Shown here piece by piece: positions 1-8,186 of a stretch of 64,000 nt of DNA. Location of the stretch: positions 172,137 through 236,136 of the forward strand of contig DYYG01000037.1 of the NCBI GenBank assembly GCA_020741775.1, read 5' to 3'. The DNA comes from Methylorubrum populi (GTDB lineage: Bacteria > Pseudomonadota > Alphaproteobacteria > Rhizobiales > Beijerinckiaceae). The position numbers were made by a program, and so were the translations under genes. The notes below the pieces were generated by a model. It did no database searches, was not told the DNA's origin, and saw only the letters and a program-made list of their open reading frames with translations. Every line of letters starts with the position of its first letter. Position 1 is the first letter of the stretch.

Positions 1-1056
1 CCAGGTGCCCTGCTTGTGCGGCGAGCGGTCGGCGACCGCCTGGATCAGTTCAGGGCCGATGCCGCAATAATTGAGGAAGGTGTTGCCCTTGGCCGCCGCG
101 CCGTAGGCACAGACCGTGCGGCCCGCCGCGCGCTCCTCGATGAGGAAACGCAGGGCGTCGCATTTGATGTCGGCCACCGCGCGGCCGAAATCGTCGTAGC
201 CCGACGGGTCGAACAGGTTGGCGGCCCACTCGCTCAGCACCACCCGATCCAAGTTCGGCGTCGGGGCATGGGAGGCGCCGTCATGGCAGGCGAAGACCCG
301 CAGCGAGCCGCCATGGGTCGGCCATTCCTCGACATCGAACACCCGCAGGCCCTGCCGGCGCAGGATGCCGATCACCACCCCGAGGGAGAGGTAGGAAAAG
401 TGCTCGTGGTAGATCGTGTCGAATTGCCGGCTCTCGATCATCCGCAGCAGGTGCGGGAATTCGAAGGTCGCCACGCCCTCCGGCTTCAGGATCTCGGCGA
501 AGCCCGCCACGAAATCGAGGATATCGGGCACGTGGGCCAGCACGTTGTTGGCAGCGGTGAGGTCCGCCTTGTGGCCCTCGGCGGCGAGGCGCCGGGCGGT
601 GTCGCGGCCGAAGAAGGCGACGTCCGTCGGTACGCCGCGGTCCACGGCCGCGCGGGCGACATTGGCCGCCGGCTCGACGCCGAGCACCGGCACGCCGCGG
701 GCGACGAAATATTGCAGCAGGTAGCCGTCGTTGCTCGCGACCTCCACCACCTTGCTGTCCGGCCCGAGACCGAAGCGGGCGATCATCGCGTCGACATAGC
801 GTTCCGCGTGCCGCAGCCAGCCGGCGGAGAAGCCGGAGAAATAGGCATAATCGGAAAAGATCGCCTCCGGGCTCTCGAAGGCTTCGAGCTGCACCAGCCA
901 GCAGGCGTCGCAGACATAGGCGTGGAGCGGGTGGAAGACCTCGCCGCGATGGCGCCGCTCCGGCGTCACATACGAATTGGCGAGCGGCGACAGTCCGAGA
1001 TCGCAGAAGGTCCGGGTGAGGGCGGCGCCGCAGGCGCGGCAGGTCGGTGCGGTCAC
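1..1056 (-). CDS. SAM-dependent sugar C-methyltransferase, C-terminus cut by window edge
   Basis: The visible 352 residues start with a zinc-ribbon-like N-terminus (CRAC near residue 7, CDAC near residue 51, plus an LGLSPLANS segment). A class I SAM-binding domain follows (VVEVASNDGYLL, then GVEPAANVA), and then the start of the C-terminal half with AYGAAAKGNTFLNY. This three-part build is that of NDP-4-keto-deoxysugar C-methyltransferases of the TylC3/EryBIII type. The reading frame runs off position 1, so about 50-60 residues are probably missing. The GTG start at 1056 overlaps the TGA of rfbG by four bases, so the two genes are translationally coupled. The substrate is inferred from the neighbours: rfbF and rfbG make CDP-4-keto-6-deoxyglucose, which this enzyme could methylate after further steps. 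A simple O- or N-methyltransferase is less likely because of the zinc-ribbon N-terminus. Confidence 0.85.
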   Translation of the reverse strand, partial: MTAPTCRACGAALTRTFCDLGLSPLANSYVTPERRHRGEVFHPLHAYVCDACWLVQLEAFESPEAIFSDYAYFSGFSAGWLRHAERYVDAMIARFGLGPDSKVVEVASNDGYLLQYFVARGVPVLGVEPAANVARAAVDRGVPTDVAFFGRDTARRLAAEGHKADLTAANNVLAHVPDILDFVAGFAEILKPEGVATFEFPHLLRMIESRQFDTIYHEHFSYLSLGVVIGILRRQGLRVFDVEEWPTHGGSLRVFACHDGASHAPTPNLDRVVLSEWAANLFDPSGYDDFGRAVADIKCDALRFLIEERAAGRTVCAYGAAAKGNTFLNYCGIGPELIQAVADRSPHKQGTW

Positions 1057-2162
1057 GCGGGGGCTCCTGGCTCCAAGCCAATCGACTCGCCAAGTGCCTC
1101 GTAGCGCGCGATCTCGGCCTCGGCCAGAGCGCGGGGATCGGCGCCGGAAGCGGCGGCGCGATACCATGCGGCGGACCAGTCCAGGGCGGTGTCGAGGGTG
1201 AGGCGCCGGTCCCAGCCGAGCCGGGCGCGGGCCTTGGAGGCGTCGACCTTGAGATAGGTCGCCTCGTGCGGATGGGTCTTCTGCGACAGGTGCCAGCCGG
1301 CTTGCCCGCCCCAGCCATGGATGAGCCGCTCGACGAGATGGGAGACCGGCCGGCAATCCTCGTCCGCAGGCCCGAAATTCCAGCCCTCCGCGAACGCGGC
1401 GCCGTCCTCGCCCGCGAGGCATTCGGCGAGGCGAAGATAGCCGGCCAGCGGCTCCAGCACATGCTGCCAGGGACGGATGGCGTGCGGCGCCCGGATCTCG
1501 ACCGATTCCCCGGCCTGGAAGGCGCGGACGATGTCGGGGATCAGCCGGTCGCGGGAATAATCGCCGCCGCCGATGACGTTGCCCGCCCGCGCGCTGGCGA
1601 TCCGCGCCGGATGGCCGCCCGCGCCGAAGAACGAGGCGCGATAGGCGCTGGTGACGAGTTCGGCGCAGCCCTTCGAGGCGCTGTAGGGGTCATGCCCGCC
1701 CATCGCCTCGTTCTCCCGGTAGGCATAGGGCCATTCCCGGTTCTCGTAAGCCTTGTCGCTCGTCACCACGACGACGGCGTGCACGCTCCGCACCGCCCGC
1801 ACTGCTTCGAGCAGGTGGACACTGCCCATGGTGTTGACGGCGAAGGTGCCGACCGGATCGGCGTAGGAGGGCCGCACCAGGGCCTGGGCCGCCATGTGGA
1901 TCACGACCTCCGGTTCGGCCGCCGCGACGGCGCGGGCGAGGGCGTCCAGGTCGCGGATGTCGCCGATCCGGTGCGCCTCGGCGGGGAAGCCGATGGCCTC
2001 GAACAGGTTCGGCCGGGTCTCGGGCGGCAGGGCGAAGCCGGTGACGCGGGCGCCGAGCCGGGCGAGCCACAGGCTCAGCCACGCGCCCTTGAAGCCGGTA
2101 TGGCCGGTGAGCAGGACACGTTTGCCCGCCCAGAAAGTGGGATCGGGGTTGAGCGCGCCCAT
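1053..2162 (-). CDS. rfbG: CDP-glucose 4,6-dehydratase
   Basis: This extended short-chain dehydrogenase converts CDP-glucose to CDP-4-keto-6-deoxyglucose in the cytoplasm. Visible motifs are the Rossmann loop GHTGFKG (residues 20-26), TSDKAY (134-139) and the catalytic Y160xxxK164, followed by ARAGNVIGGGDYSRDRLIPD, which is typical of the RfbG branch. The length of 369 residues is normal. The ATG at 2162 overlaps the last base of the rfbF stop codon (TGATG), and the 3' end overlaps the methyltransferase start. The reading frame stays open further upstream, but that part only shadows rfbF in another frame. The CDP-glucose substrate is supported by the adjacent cytidylyltransferase; no rfbH is visible in the window. 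Confidence 0.94.
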   Translation of the reverse strand: MGALNPDPTFWAGKRVLLTGHTGFKGAWLSLWLARLGARVTGFALPPETRPNLFEAIGFPAEAHRIGDIRDLDALARAVAAAEPEVVIHMAAQALVRPSYADPVGTFAVNTMGSVHLLEAVRAVRSVHAVVVVTSDKAYENREWPYAYRENEAMGGHDPYSASKGCAELVTSAYRASFFGAGGHPARIASARAGNVIGGGDYSRDRLIPDIVRAFQAGESVEIRAPHAIRPWQHVLEPLAGYLRLAECLAGEDGAAFAEGWNFGPADEDCRPVSHLVERLIHGWGGQAGWHLSQKTHPHEATYLKVDASKARARLGWDRRLTLDTALDWSAAWYRAAASGADPRALAEAEIARYEALGESIGLEPGAPA

Positions 2163-2929
2163 CACCACACCTTCCAGGGCGCGTTGCCCTTGGCCCAGAG
2201 CTCTTCGAGGTGCTTCTTGTCGCGCAGGGTGTCCATCGCCTGCCAGAAACCGGCATGATGATAGGCGTGGAGCTGCCCCTCGCGGGCGAGCCGCTCCAGC
2301 GGCGCGTTCTCCCACACGGTGGCGTCGTCCTCGATATAGTCGAGCACACGCGGCGACAGCACGAAGAAGCCGCCATTGATGGTCGCCCCATCGCCCGCCG
2401 GCTTCTCGCGGAAGCTGCGCACGGCGCTGCCGTCGAGATCGAGCGCGCCGAAGCGGCCCGGTGGCACCACCGCCGTCAGGGTGGCCAGCCGCCCATGCGC
2501 CTGATGGAAGTGTCGAAGCGCGGTCAGGTCGATATCGGCGACGCCGTCGCCGTAGGTCATGAAGAAATCGTCGTCGCCGAGATAGTCGCGCACCCGCTTC
2601 AGGCGCCCGCCGGTCATGGTGGCGTCGCCGGTCTCGATCAGCGACACCTTCCAATCCTCGGCCGCCGAGCGGTGGAACTGGACGTCGCCCCGGCCGAGAT
2701 CGAGCGTCACGTCGCTCAGGTGGAGCCGGTAGTTCAGAAAAAACTCTTTGATGACGTAGCCCTTGTAGCCGAGGCAGATCACGAACTCGGTCACGCCGTG
2801 GGCGGCGAAGATCTGCATGATGTGCCAGAGGATCGGCCGTCCGCCGATCTCCAGCATCGGCTTGGGGCGCACCACGGTCTCTTCTGAGAGCCGCGTGCCG
2901 AGGCCGCCGGCGAGGATCACCGCCTTCAC
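2162..2929 (-). CDS. rfbF: Glucose-1-phosphate cytidylyltransferase
   Basis: The enzyme couples glucose-1-phosphate and CTP to give CDP-glucose, the first step of CDP-deoxysugar synthesis. The N-terminus carries the nucleotidyltransferase signature GGLGTRLSEET (residues 8-18) followed by RPKPM. Further features are TYGDGVADID, FREKP and the C-terminal WQAMDTLRDKKHLEELW that distinguishes RfbF from glucose-1-phosphate thymidylyltransferases. At 255 residues it is of family length. It lies 31 bases after the stop of the upstream glycosyltransferase and is coupled to rfbG, so one transcript probably carries all four minus-strand genes. Confidence 0.95.
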   Translation of the reverse strand: MKAVILAGGLGTRLSEETVVRPKPMLEIGGRPILWHIMQIFAAHGVTEFVICLGYKGYVIKEFFLNYRLHLSDVTLDLGRGDVQFHRSAAEDWKVSLIETGDATMTGGRLKRVRDYLGDDDFFMTYGDGVADIDLTALRHFHQAHGRLATLTAVVPPGRFGALDLDGSAVRSFREKPAGDGATINGGFFVLSPRVLDYIEDDATVWENAPLERLAREGQLHAYHHAGFWQAMDTLRDKKHLEELWAKGNAPWKVW

Positions 2930-2960
2930 GGCCGGACTCCGGATTGTTGCGTCGTCGCCA

Positions 2961-5141
2961 TCATCGCCACGCCTCTATCATGCGCCGCGCCGCCGCGGGA
3001 AACCGCTCCGCATCGAGTTCGTAGGCGGGCGGGCGGATGCCGAAGGGCTCGGGATAGTACGGATCGCGGGCGAGGCGCGCGCCCCAGCGCCTGCGGAAGC
3101 GCGCCTGCTCGGCCGGGTCCACCGTGGGGACGCGGTTGCGGCTCTCGTAATGATACAGGCTGGCCTCGGCGCAGAAGATCGTGCGCAGGCCACGCTCGCC
3201 CAGGCGCAGGCAGAGGTCGATGTCGTTGTAATTGATCGCGTATCCCTCATCGAAGCCGCCGATGGCCTCGAAATCGGCCCGCCGCACCATCACGCAGGCG
3301 CCGGTCACGGCGAGGGTGTTGCGGTTGGCCAGCGACGAGCCGTGATAGCCGGGATCGTCGCCGGGCCGCCCCCGGCAGACATGGTCAGGCAGGCCCTCGC
3401 CGAACACCACGCCGGCATGCTGAAGGCTGCCATCCTCGAACAGCAGCCTGGGCCCCACCGCCCCGACACCGGGGATGGCGATGAGAGCCAGCATCGCCTC
3501 GATCCAATCCGGCGTGATGACGGCGATGTCGTCGTTGAGGAAGACGATGACCTCGCCCCGCGCCGCGCGGGCGCCGAGATTCATCTTGGCGGCGACGTTG
3601 AAGACGGGTTTGTCCCAGGTGACGGAGCGGACGGAGTGGCGCTCGATGGCGGCGCGGGTCTGCGGGCGCAGGTCGCCGTTATCGACCGCCACGATCTCGA
3701 TGGACGCGTAGGTGCTCGTCTCGCGCAGGCTGGCGAGGCAGGCGGCCAGCAGGTCGATGGTGCGGCCGCCGATCACACTGTCGCGTCCAGCGGTCGGGAT
3801 CACGATCGAGACGAGGGGGCGCTCCCTCGGTTCGCGTCTCAGGGCGAAGTGACCGGGGGCCAGGACGCGGACCGAACCGAGGCCGCCGGTGCGGTGGGCG
3901 CGGCCGGCGAGGGCACGGATCGCGGCCTCCGGGTCGATCCCGGCTTCGCGCCGATGACAGAGCATCTGGGGGATATGCCCGACCCGGTCGGTCCGCTCGG
4001 TCAGCCGCAGCGTCAGGTCGTAGGTCTCCGCACCCGCACTCTCCGCCGGGAAGCCGCCCACGGCCCGCGCGAGCGCCGTGCGGTAGAGGGCGAGGCCGCC
4101 GGTATAGAAGCCGGCCTCCAGCGTTTCGGGCGACCAATCCGGCTTGAAATGCGGATCGCGGCGCTCGCCGTCCGCGCCGATCCGGTCCTCGTCGGAATAG
4201 AGCATGTCGAGCCCAGGCTCGGCGGCGAGCCGGCGGGCGGCGGCCAGGAGCGCCTGGGGGGCAAGCCGGGCATCGGGTGGCATCGGTGCGACGAAGCTGC
4301 CGCGCGCCTCGGCGAGGGCCGCGTCGAGGGCGGAGGTCACGCCCTCCGGCGACAGCAGGCGGAGCCTCGGCTCCTCGGCGGCGAGGGCCCGGAGCGGGTC
4401 CGAGACCTTGGCCACCAAGAGCAGCTCCCAATCGGGATAGAGTTGCGCCCTGAGGCTTGCCACCGCTTCGGAAAGGTCGGCGGCCCCCGCGCTGCCCTCC
4501 GCCATTAGAGCCGAGATCAGGGGCCGGTCCGGCAGAGCCGCGAGGAGCGCGGCGGCGGCCTGCGCCGAGGGGAGGGCCGGCGTCTCGACCGTCTCGATCC
4601 AGTCGGCGTAGCGGGCGGGCGGGCGGCGCGTCGCGGCGGCGCGGGTCAGGCGGCGCCAGATCTCGCCCGGCGGCACGCTGCGCAGCAGGCCGAAGGCCCG
4701 GCGCAGCAGGCGGAGCGGGCGCCGCTCCTCCGGCGGCAGCCGTTCGAGAATGGTCCGGGCCGAGACCAGCCCCGCTTCGATCCGGCCCGCCGATTCGACC
4801 GTCACCGCGTCGAGGCGGAAGCCGGAGCCTGACTCCGTGGCCTCCAGGCGTAGAGCGCGAAGGCCGGGGGGGAGGCGGATCAGGTCGTCCGTGCCGCCCG
4901 CCCGCGGGGTCAGGCGATAGCGGCGCGGCTCGGCCTCGCCCTCCACCGCGACGGCCAGGACCGGATGCACCGCCTCCGGCCGGCTGCGAAGACGGATGCG
5001 GGTGCCCGACAGGGCCGCCACGGCCGCATGGGGGCCGAAGGCGAAGGTGGGCGCCGGGCCGGTCGCGGTCCAGGCGCTGCCATCTGCGACTCGTCTCAGG
5101 TCGCGCAAGGGATAGAGGCCGAGCGCCTCGCGACGCCTCAT
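2961..5141 (-). CDS. Tandem-domain family 2 glycosyltransferase
   Basis: The protein holds two GT2 (GT-A fold) modules after a roughly 170-residue N-terminal region with no recognised domain. The first module has LYSDEDRIG and HFKPDWSPE, a hallmark of O-antigen and rhamnan-type transferases. The second has PLVSIVIPTAGRD, FLNDDIAVITPDW and GGFDEGYAINYNDIDLCLRLGERG. It probably adds two sugars to a lipopolysaccharide or capsule chain at the cytoplasmic face. I chose the ATG at 5141 (MRRREALG); the frame remains open to an ATG at 5252, but that codon lies inside a perfect palindrome that is better read as a regulatory site. It is the first gene of the rfbF-rfbG-methyltransferase operon, which suggests its donor includes the CDP sugar, though this cannot be proven from sequence. 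Confidence 0.88.
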   Translation of the reverse strand: MRRREALGLYPLRDLRRVADGSAWTATGPAPTFAFGPHAAVAALSGTRIRLRSRPEAVHPVLAVAVEGEAEPRRYRLTPRAGGTDDLIRLPPGLRALRLEATESGSGFRLDAVTVESAGRIEAGLVSARTILERLPPEERRPLRLLRRAFGLLRSVPPGEIWRRLTRAAATRRPPARYADWIETVETPALPSAQAAAALLAALPDRPLISALMAEGSAGAADLSEAVASLRAQLYPDWELLLVAKVSDPLRALAAEEPRLRLLSPEGVTSALDAALAEARGSFVAPMPPDARLAPQALLAAARRLAAEPGLDMLYSDEDRIGADGERRDPHFKPDWSPETLEAGFYTGGLALYRTALARAVGGFPAESAGAETYDLTLRLTERTDRVGHIPQMLCHRREAGIDPEAAIRALAGRAHRTGGLGSVRVLAPGHFALRREPRERPLVSIVIPTAGRDSVIGGRTIDLLAACLASLRETSTYASIEIVAVDNGDLRPQTRAAIERHSVRSVTWDKPVFNVAAKMNLGARAARGEVIVFLNDDIAVITPDWIEAMLALIAIPGVGAVGPRLLFEDGSLQHAGVVFGEGLPDHVCRGRPGDDPGYHGSSLANRNTLAVTGACVMVRRADFEAIGGFDEGYAINYNDIDLCLRLGERGLRTIFCAEASLYHYESRNRVPTVDPAEQARFRRRWGARLARDPYYPEPFGIRPPAYELDAERFPAAARRMIEAWR

Positions 5142-5247
5142 CGTTGCCGCCCGTCGTCTCGGTTTCGCGCGAAGCTCATGCGGCGGGGGAATTCCACGAA
5201 ATCCGCTGCGCCGTGAAGAGATTTCTTGCCGAGCCGGGATTTGGCGG

Positions 5248-5264
5248 TTCATCGCGGCGATGAA
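5248..5264. promoter_or_regulatory. 17-bp perfect palindrome between glycosyltransferase operon and marR
   Basis: TTCATCGC-G-GCGATGAA is a perfect inverted repeat with 8-bp arms. It sits in the divergent region between the minus-strand glycan operon (start 5141) and the plus-strand marR gene (start 5387). MarR proteins bind palindromes of about this size, so it is a candidate operator for the neighbouring regulator. The binding protein is inference. Confidence 0.45.
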
Positions 5265-5386
5265 GCCGCATCTTTGTCATCTAAGTTTCATGGCGAACCG
5301 GCAGATGCTTCCGGGCGGGCAGCCCTCAGGGCTATGTTTCTCGGGGCCGTGTTGTCAGCCCGCGAGTCCGCGAAGGGAACCGGATC

Positions 5387-6028
5387 ATGTCGGCGGCAAA
5401 CGAAGCGCTCGCCGTGTCGGCGCAAGGCGAGGCTCTCGGTCAGCCGGGGGGACGCAGCGCCAAGGAGGGGAAGGCCGTGAAGCGGTTGCGCCCTCCTGCC
5501 GCCAAGAGCGTCGGCTGGGCCCTGGTGCAGGCGGCGCGGCTCCATCGCGCCCGGGTCGGCGACCGGCTCGCGGAACTCGACCTGTTCGCCGGCCAGGAGC
5601 AGGTGGTCCAGGCCCTGGCGGCGGCCGGCAGCATGACCATGGGCGATCTCGCTGCCACCCTGCGGGTGCGGCCGCCGACCGCGTCCAAGACAATTTCCCG
5701 CCTCGCCGCGCTCGGCTTCGTCGAGCGCCGGGCCGAGGCCGGTGACGGGCGGATCGTACGGGTCCGCCTCACCGAATCCGGCCTCGCCAAGGCCGCCGCG
5801 ATCGAGCGCATCTGGGACGAGGTCGAGGCCGAGTTGCTCGAGGACTTCGACAACAAGGAGCGGCGGCGCCTGCGCAAGCTCCTGCGCCGGGTTGCCCGCA
5901 ATCTCGCGGAGGCTGCCGGCGTGAGCGGTCACGACGAGGTCGATCACGAGATGGACGGCGAGATCGACGACGAGGAGGAGGCTCTGCTCGGGCCGATCGC
6001 CTCCGACGCGGTCGCGCAATCGTCCTGA
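5387..6028 (+). CDS. MarR-family transcriptional regulator
   Basis: The 213-residue protein has a winged helix-turn-helix at about residues 75-135: MTMGDLAATLRVRPPTASKTISRL, then FVERRAEAGDGRIVRVRLTESG as the wing. This is the MarR pattern. About 40 extra residues lie in front of the domain and the last 30 are strongly acidic (HDEVDHEMDGEIDDEEEA), so it is longer than the usual 140-160 residues. It stands alone on the plus strand, divergent from the glycosyltransferase operon and next to a 17-bp palindrome, so autoregulation or control of that operon is possible. The ligand is unknown. Confidence 0.88.
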   Translation: MSAANEALAVSAQGEALGQPGGRSAKEGKAVKRLRPPAAKSVGWALVQAARLHRARVGDRLAELDLFAGQEQVVQALAAAGSMTMGDLAATLRVRPPTASKTISRLAALGFVERRAEAGDGRIVRVRLTESGLAKAAAIERIWDEVEAELLEDFDNKERRRLRKLLRRVARNLAEAAGVSGHDEVDHEMDGEIDDEEEALLGPIASDAVAQSS

Positions 6029-6120
6029 CACAGGCCGTCATGGTGCCGCGCCGCCGCCGATTTGTGACGGAGGGGTGGCCGAGATGGGCCGTCCGCTTGC
6101 CGCCCTGAATGGCGATGGCA

Positions 6121-6146
6121 GCGCGTGCCTCGACGGAAGCACGCGC
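6121..6146. terminator. Hairpin between convergent marR and SDR genes
   Basis: GCGCGTGC and GCACGCGC form an 8-bp perfect stem with a 10-base loop, placed between two convergent genes. No T-run follows, so it is a plausible but unproven bidirectional terminator. Confidence 0.4.
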
Positions 6147-6164
6147 TAAGGGGCGTGCTTCGCC

Positions 6165-6911
6165 TCAGCGAATGCCGCCGCTGGCGGTGATCACCTCGCC
6201 CGTCAGCCAGCGGGCCTCGTCGGAGGCGAGGAACGTCACGACATCCGCGATATCGTCCGGCCGGCCGGCGCGGCCGAGGGGCGTCTGGGCGACGAAGCCG
6301 GCTTCCATCTCGGAGCCGACGATGCCGGCCGAATGCGTGCCCTCGGTGACCACGAAACCCGGACTGACCGTGTTCACCCGGATCCGGCGGGGAGCCAGCT
6401 CATTGGCCAGGACGCCGGAGATCGCGTTCAGGGCGCCCTTAGTCCCGCTATAGACCGAGGCGTTCGGGGTGTTCACATGGGTGATGGCCGAGGAGATGTT
6501 GACGACGCTCCCGCCTTCTCCGAGATGCTTGGCCGCCGCCTGCGTCGCCAGCAGCACGCCGAGCACGTTGATGTCGAACAGGCGCCGGTAATGCTCCTCG
6601 GTCACCTCTTCGATCGAGGCGAATTCATAGACACCGGAATTGTTGACCAGCACGTCGAGCCGGCCGAACTGCGACACCGCCGCCTCGATCAGGCCATGAG
6701 CCTGCGCGGCCTTGGACACGTCCCCCTGCACCGCGATGGCCTTGCCCCCGGCGGAGGTGATCGCCTCGACCACGGAATCCGCTCCCGCCTTGCTCGAAGC
6801 GTAGTTGACGACGACCGCCGCGCCATCCTTCGCGAGGGCCTTGGCGATGGCGGCCCCAATTCCCTTCGATGCGCCGGTCACCACGGCGACCTTGCCGTCA
6901 AGCTTTGCCAT
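6165..6911 (-). CDS. SDR-family NAD(P)-dependent oxidoreductase
   Basis: A classical 248-residue short-chain dehydrogenase/reductase. It has the cofactor loop TGASKGIG (residues 12-19), NNSG, an ISS motif, the catalytic YSGTK around residue 150, and the C-terminal TGEVITASGGIR seen in FabG-like enzymes. The set fits NADPH-dependent reduction of a ketone, but the substrate cannot be read from sequence. It is divergent from an arsR-type repressor with a clean palindrome between them, the usual layout for an SDR controlled by its neighbour. This genetic context argues against it being the essential fatty-acid FabG. Confidence 0.93.
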   Translation of the reverse strand: MAKLDGKVAVVTGASKGIGAAIAKALAKDGAAVVVNYASSKAGADSVVEAITSAGGKAIAVQGDVSKAAQAHGLIEAAVSQFGRLDVLVNNSGVYEFASIEEVTEEHYRRLFDINVLGVLLATQAAAKHLGEGGSVVNISSAITHVNTPNASVYSGTKGALNAISGVLANELAPRRIRVNTVSPGFVVTEGTHSAGIVGSEMEAGFVAQTPLGRAGRPDDIADVVTFLASDEARWLTGEVITASGGIR

Positions 6912-6959
6912 GTGTGCTAACCTTTGGCATGGGCCGGCTCCCGGGCGGGCGCCTTCGTC

Positions 6960-6986
6960 CCATAGTTCGGAATTTCGGAACTATGG
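6960..6986. promoter_or_regulatory. Palindromic operator in the SDR/arsR divergent promoter
   Basis: CCATAGTTC-N9-GAACTATGG has perfect 9-bp arms. The spacer creates an internal direct repeat of TTCGGAA. It is the only clear symmetry in the 107-base divergent spacer and fits an ArsR-family dimer site controlling both genes. The element is seen directly; the regulator assignment is inference. Confidence 0.6.
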
Positions 6987-7018
6987 GATCCGAGTTCAAG
7001 CCCCCATATGGATGAAAG

Positions 7019-7366
7019 ATGAGGCCCCTGTTTCACCCCGCCTTGGAGGACGTCCGGCCGGAAGCGATCCTGCACGCGCTCTCCGATCCGGTTCGCGCGG
7101 CGATCTTCGCCCGGATCTCGGGCGCGGGCTGCGTCGAGGCCTGCACCAACGTCGCCGCCTTGGGCGATCGCGTGATCCCGAAATCGTCGCTGTCGAGCCA
7201 CTTCAAGGTGCTGCGCGAGGCGGGGCTGATCCGGTGCGAGCGCCACGGCGTCGAGATGCGCAACCATTCGCGCTGTGCGGAGGTGGAGGCGCGGTTTCCC
7301 GGCCTGCTCTCCGCGATCATGAGTGCCTATGCCCGCTCGGCAGCCTGCGAGGCTGCCCCGCAATAG
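7019..7366 (+). CDS. ArsR-family winged-helix regulator
   Basis: The 115-residue protein reads LHALSDPVRAAIFARI at its N-terminus, followed by SSLSSHFKVLREAGLIRCERHGVEMRNHSR. That is the helix-turn-helix and wing of small ArsR/SmtB repressors. The classical metal site ELCVCD is absent, so it is likely one of the many non-metal members. A cysteine pair (CVEAC) before the recognition helix could sense redox or an electrophile. It is divergent from the SDR gene with a 9-bp-arm palindrome between them, which suggests it represses both genes until a substrate of the SDR appears. Confidence 0.88.
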   Translation: MRPLFHPALEDVRPEAILHALSDPVRAAIFARISGAGCVEACTNVAALGDRVIPKSSLSSHFKVLREAGLIRCERHGVEMRNHSRCAEVEARFPGLLSAIMSAYARSAACEAAPQ

Positions 7367-7419
7367 ACCGGGACCGAGGCAGCCGCCTCGGAGGAAGGGG
7401 CTGCTCCGGGACGATCCGA

Positions 7420-7746
7420 TCAGGCCCGGCCGGCCGGGACCATATCGGCGAGATCCTTGTGCGCCGGACAGGCGATGGCGGCGGCCAGCATCGCTTCGAG
7501 GACGATGAGGTCGGTTTCCGGGTCCGGCTCCCAGCCGCAGGTGCAGTGCCCGTTCGGCCCGTGGGCATCGGCCACCTGCCGGTAGAGGGTGCCGACGGTG
7601 CGCACCGCGGCCTCCAGGGCAGCCATGACATGCATCGGCTCCCGCTGCATGGCCTGCCAGAAGGCGACAGTGAGCGCCCGCTCCATCGCGCCTTGTGCTT
7701 GGCGCTCCGCCGCATCGGGCGGAGCGGTGAGGAGTCCCGCGCTCAT
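7420..7746 (-). CDS. Small cysteine-containing protein of unknown function
   Basis: A 108-residue protein that I do not recognise. The first half is predicted helical (FWQAMQREPMHVMAALEAAVRTVGTLYRQ is one visible helical block). The middle holds HGPNGHCTCGW and the end holds ACPAH, so three cysteines and three histidines could form a metal site. The ATG at 7746 overlaps the stop of the upstream gene (ATGA), which gives good support for translation as a pair. The reading frame continues upstream of this start but only shadows the neighbour. Function is unknown. Confidence 0.6.
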   Translation of the reverse strand: MSAGLLTAPPDAAERQAQGAMERALTVAFWQAMQREPMHVMAALEAAVRTVGTLYRQVADAHGPNGHCTCGWEPDPETDLIVLEAMLAAAIACPAHKDLADMVPAGRA

Positions 7747-8018
7747 GCCCGCACCTCCCCGCGCAGTTCGGCCGGGATCAGGCGGGGCGGCGTCGCGTCG
7801 CCGGGTTCCAGGCCGACGAGGGATTCGAGCCCACCCCGGCTCAAGGCAAGGGAGGAACCGTCCCACCAGGCGATGCGCAGGCAATCGAGCAGGCCATCGA
7901 GGGCGGCGAGCATCGCGGCGAGGCCACCTTGCCCGTCGCGAACGGAGGGCAGCGTATCGGCCGCCGAGGGCCAAGGGCTGCCGGGAGAAGAGTTTGGAAA
8001 GGTAACAATGTGCGCCAT
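7743..8018 (-). CDS. Small protein of unknown function, coupled to the next gene
   Basis: A 91-residue protein starting MAHIVTFPNSSPGS. It contains a short helical segment (LAAMLAALDGLLDCLRIAWWDGSSLALS) and no domain that I recognise. The ATG at 8018 is chosen because upstream codons fall in an AT-rich stretch (8019-8120) that looks like promoter DNA rather than coding sequence. It overlaps the downstream gene by four bases, so the two are probably made together and may act together. Confidence 0.55.
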   Translation of the reverse strand: MAHIVTFPNSSPGSPWPSAADTLPSVRDGQGGLAAMLAALDGLLDCLRIAWWDGSSLALSRGGLESLVGLEPGDATPPRLIPAELRGEVRA

Positions 8019-8186
8019 ATCCTCATCATGGCGTGTTTGGTATTTATTGTGCAAGCTGTTCTGGAAACATTGGAAATACTTTAAATCCGCTTCATCCGCT
8101 CGGCGCTCAGTCTTGATTTGGAAGAATTCAAGCGGGCCCAAAAATCCGTCTGCGCATCTCGGCTTGGCGCTGCCAGGGCTGCCGGC

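Noticed and set aside
281..1462. Long plus- and minus-strand frames across 1-4.5 kb, for example 2817-4508 on the plus strand
   Set aside because: Shadows of the rfbF, rfbG, methyltransferase and glycosyltransferase genes in other frames, typical of GC-rich DNA.
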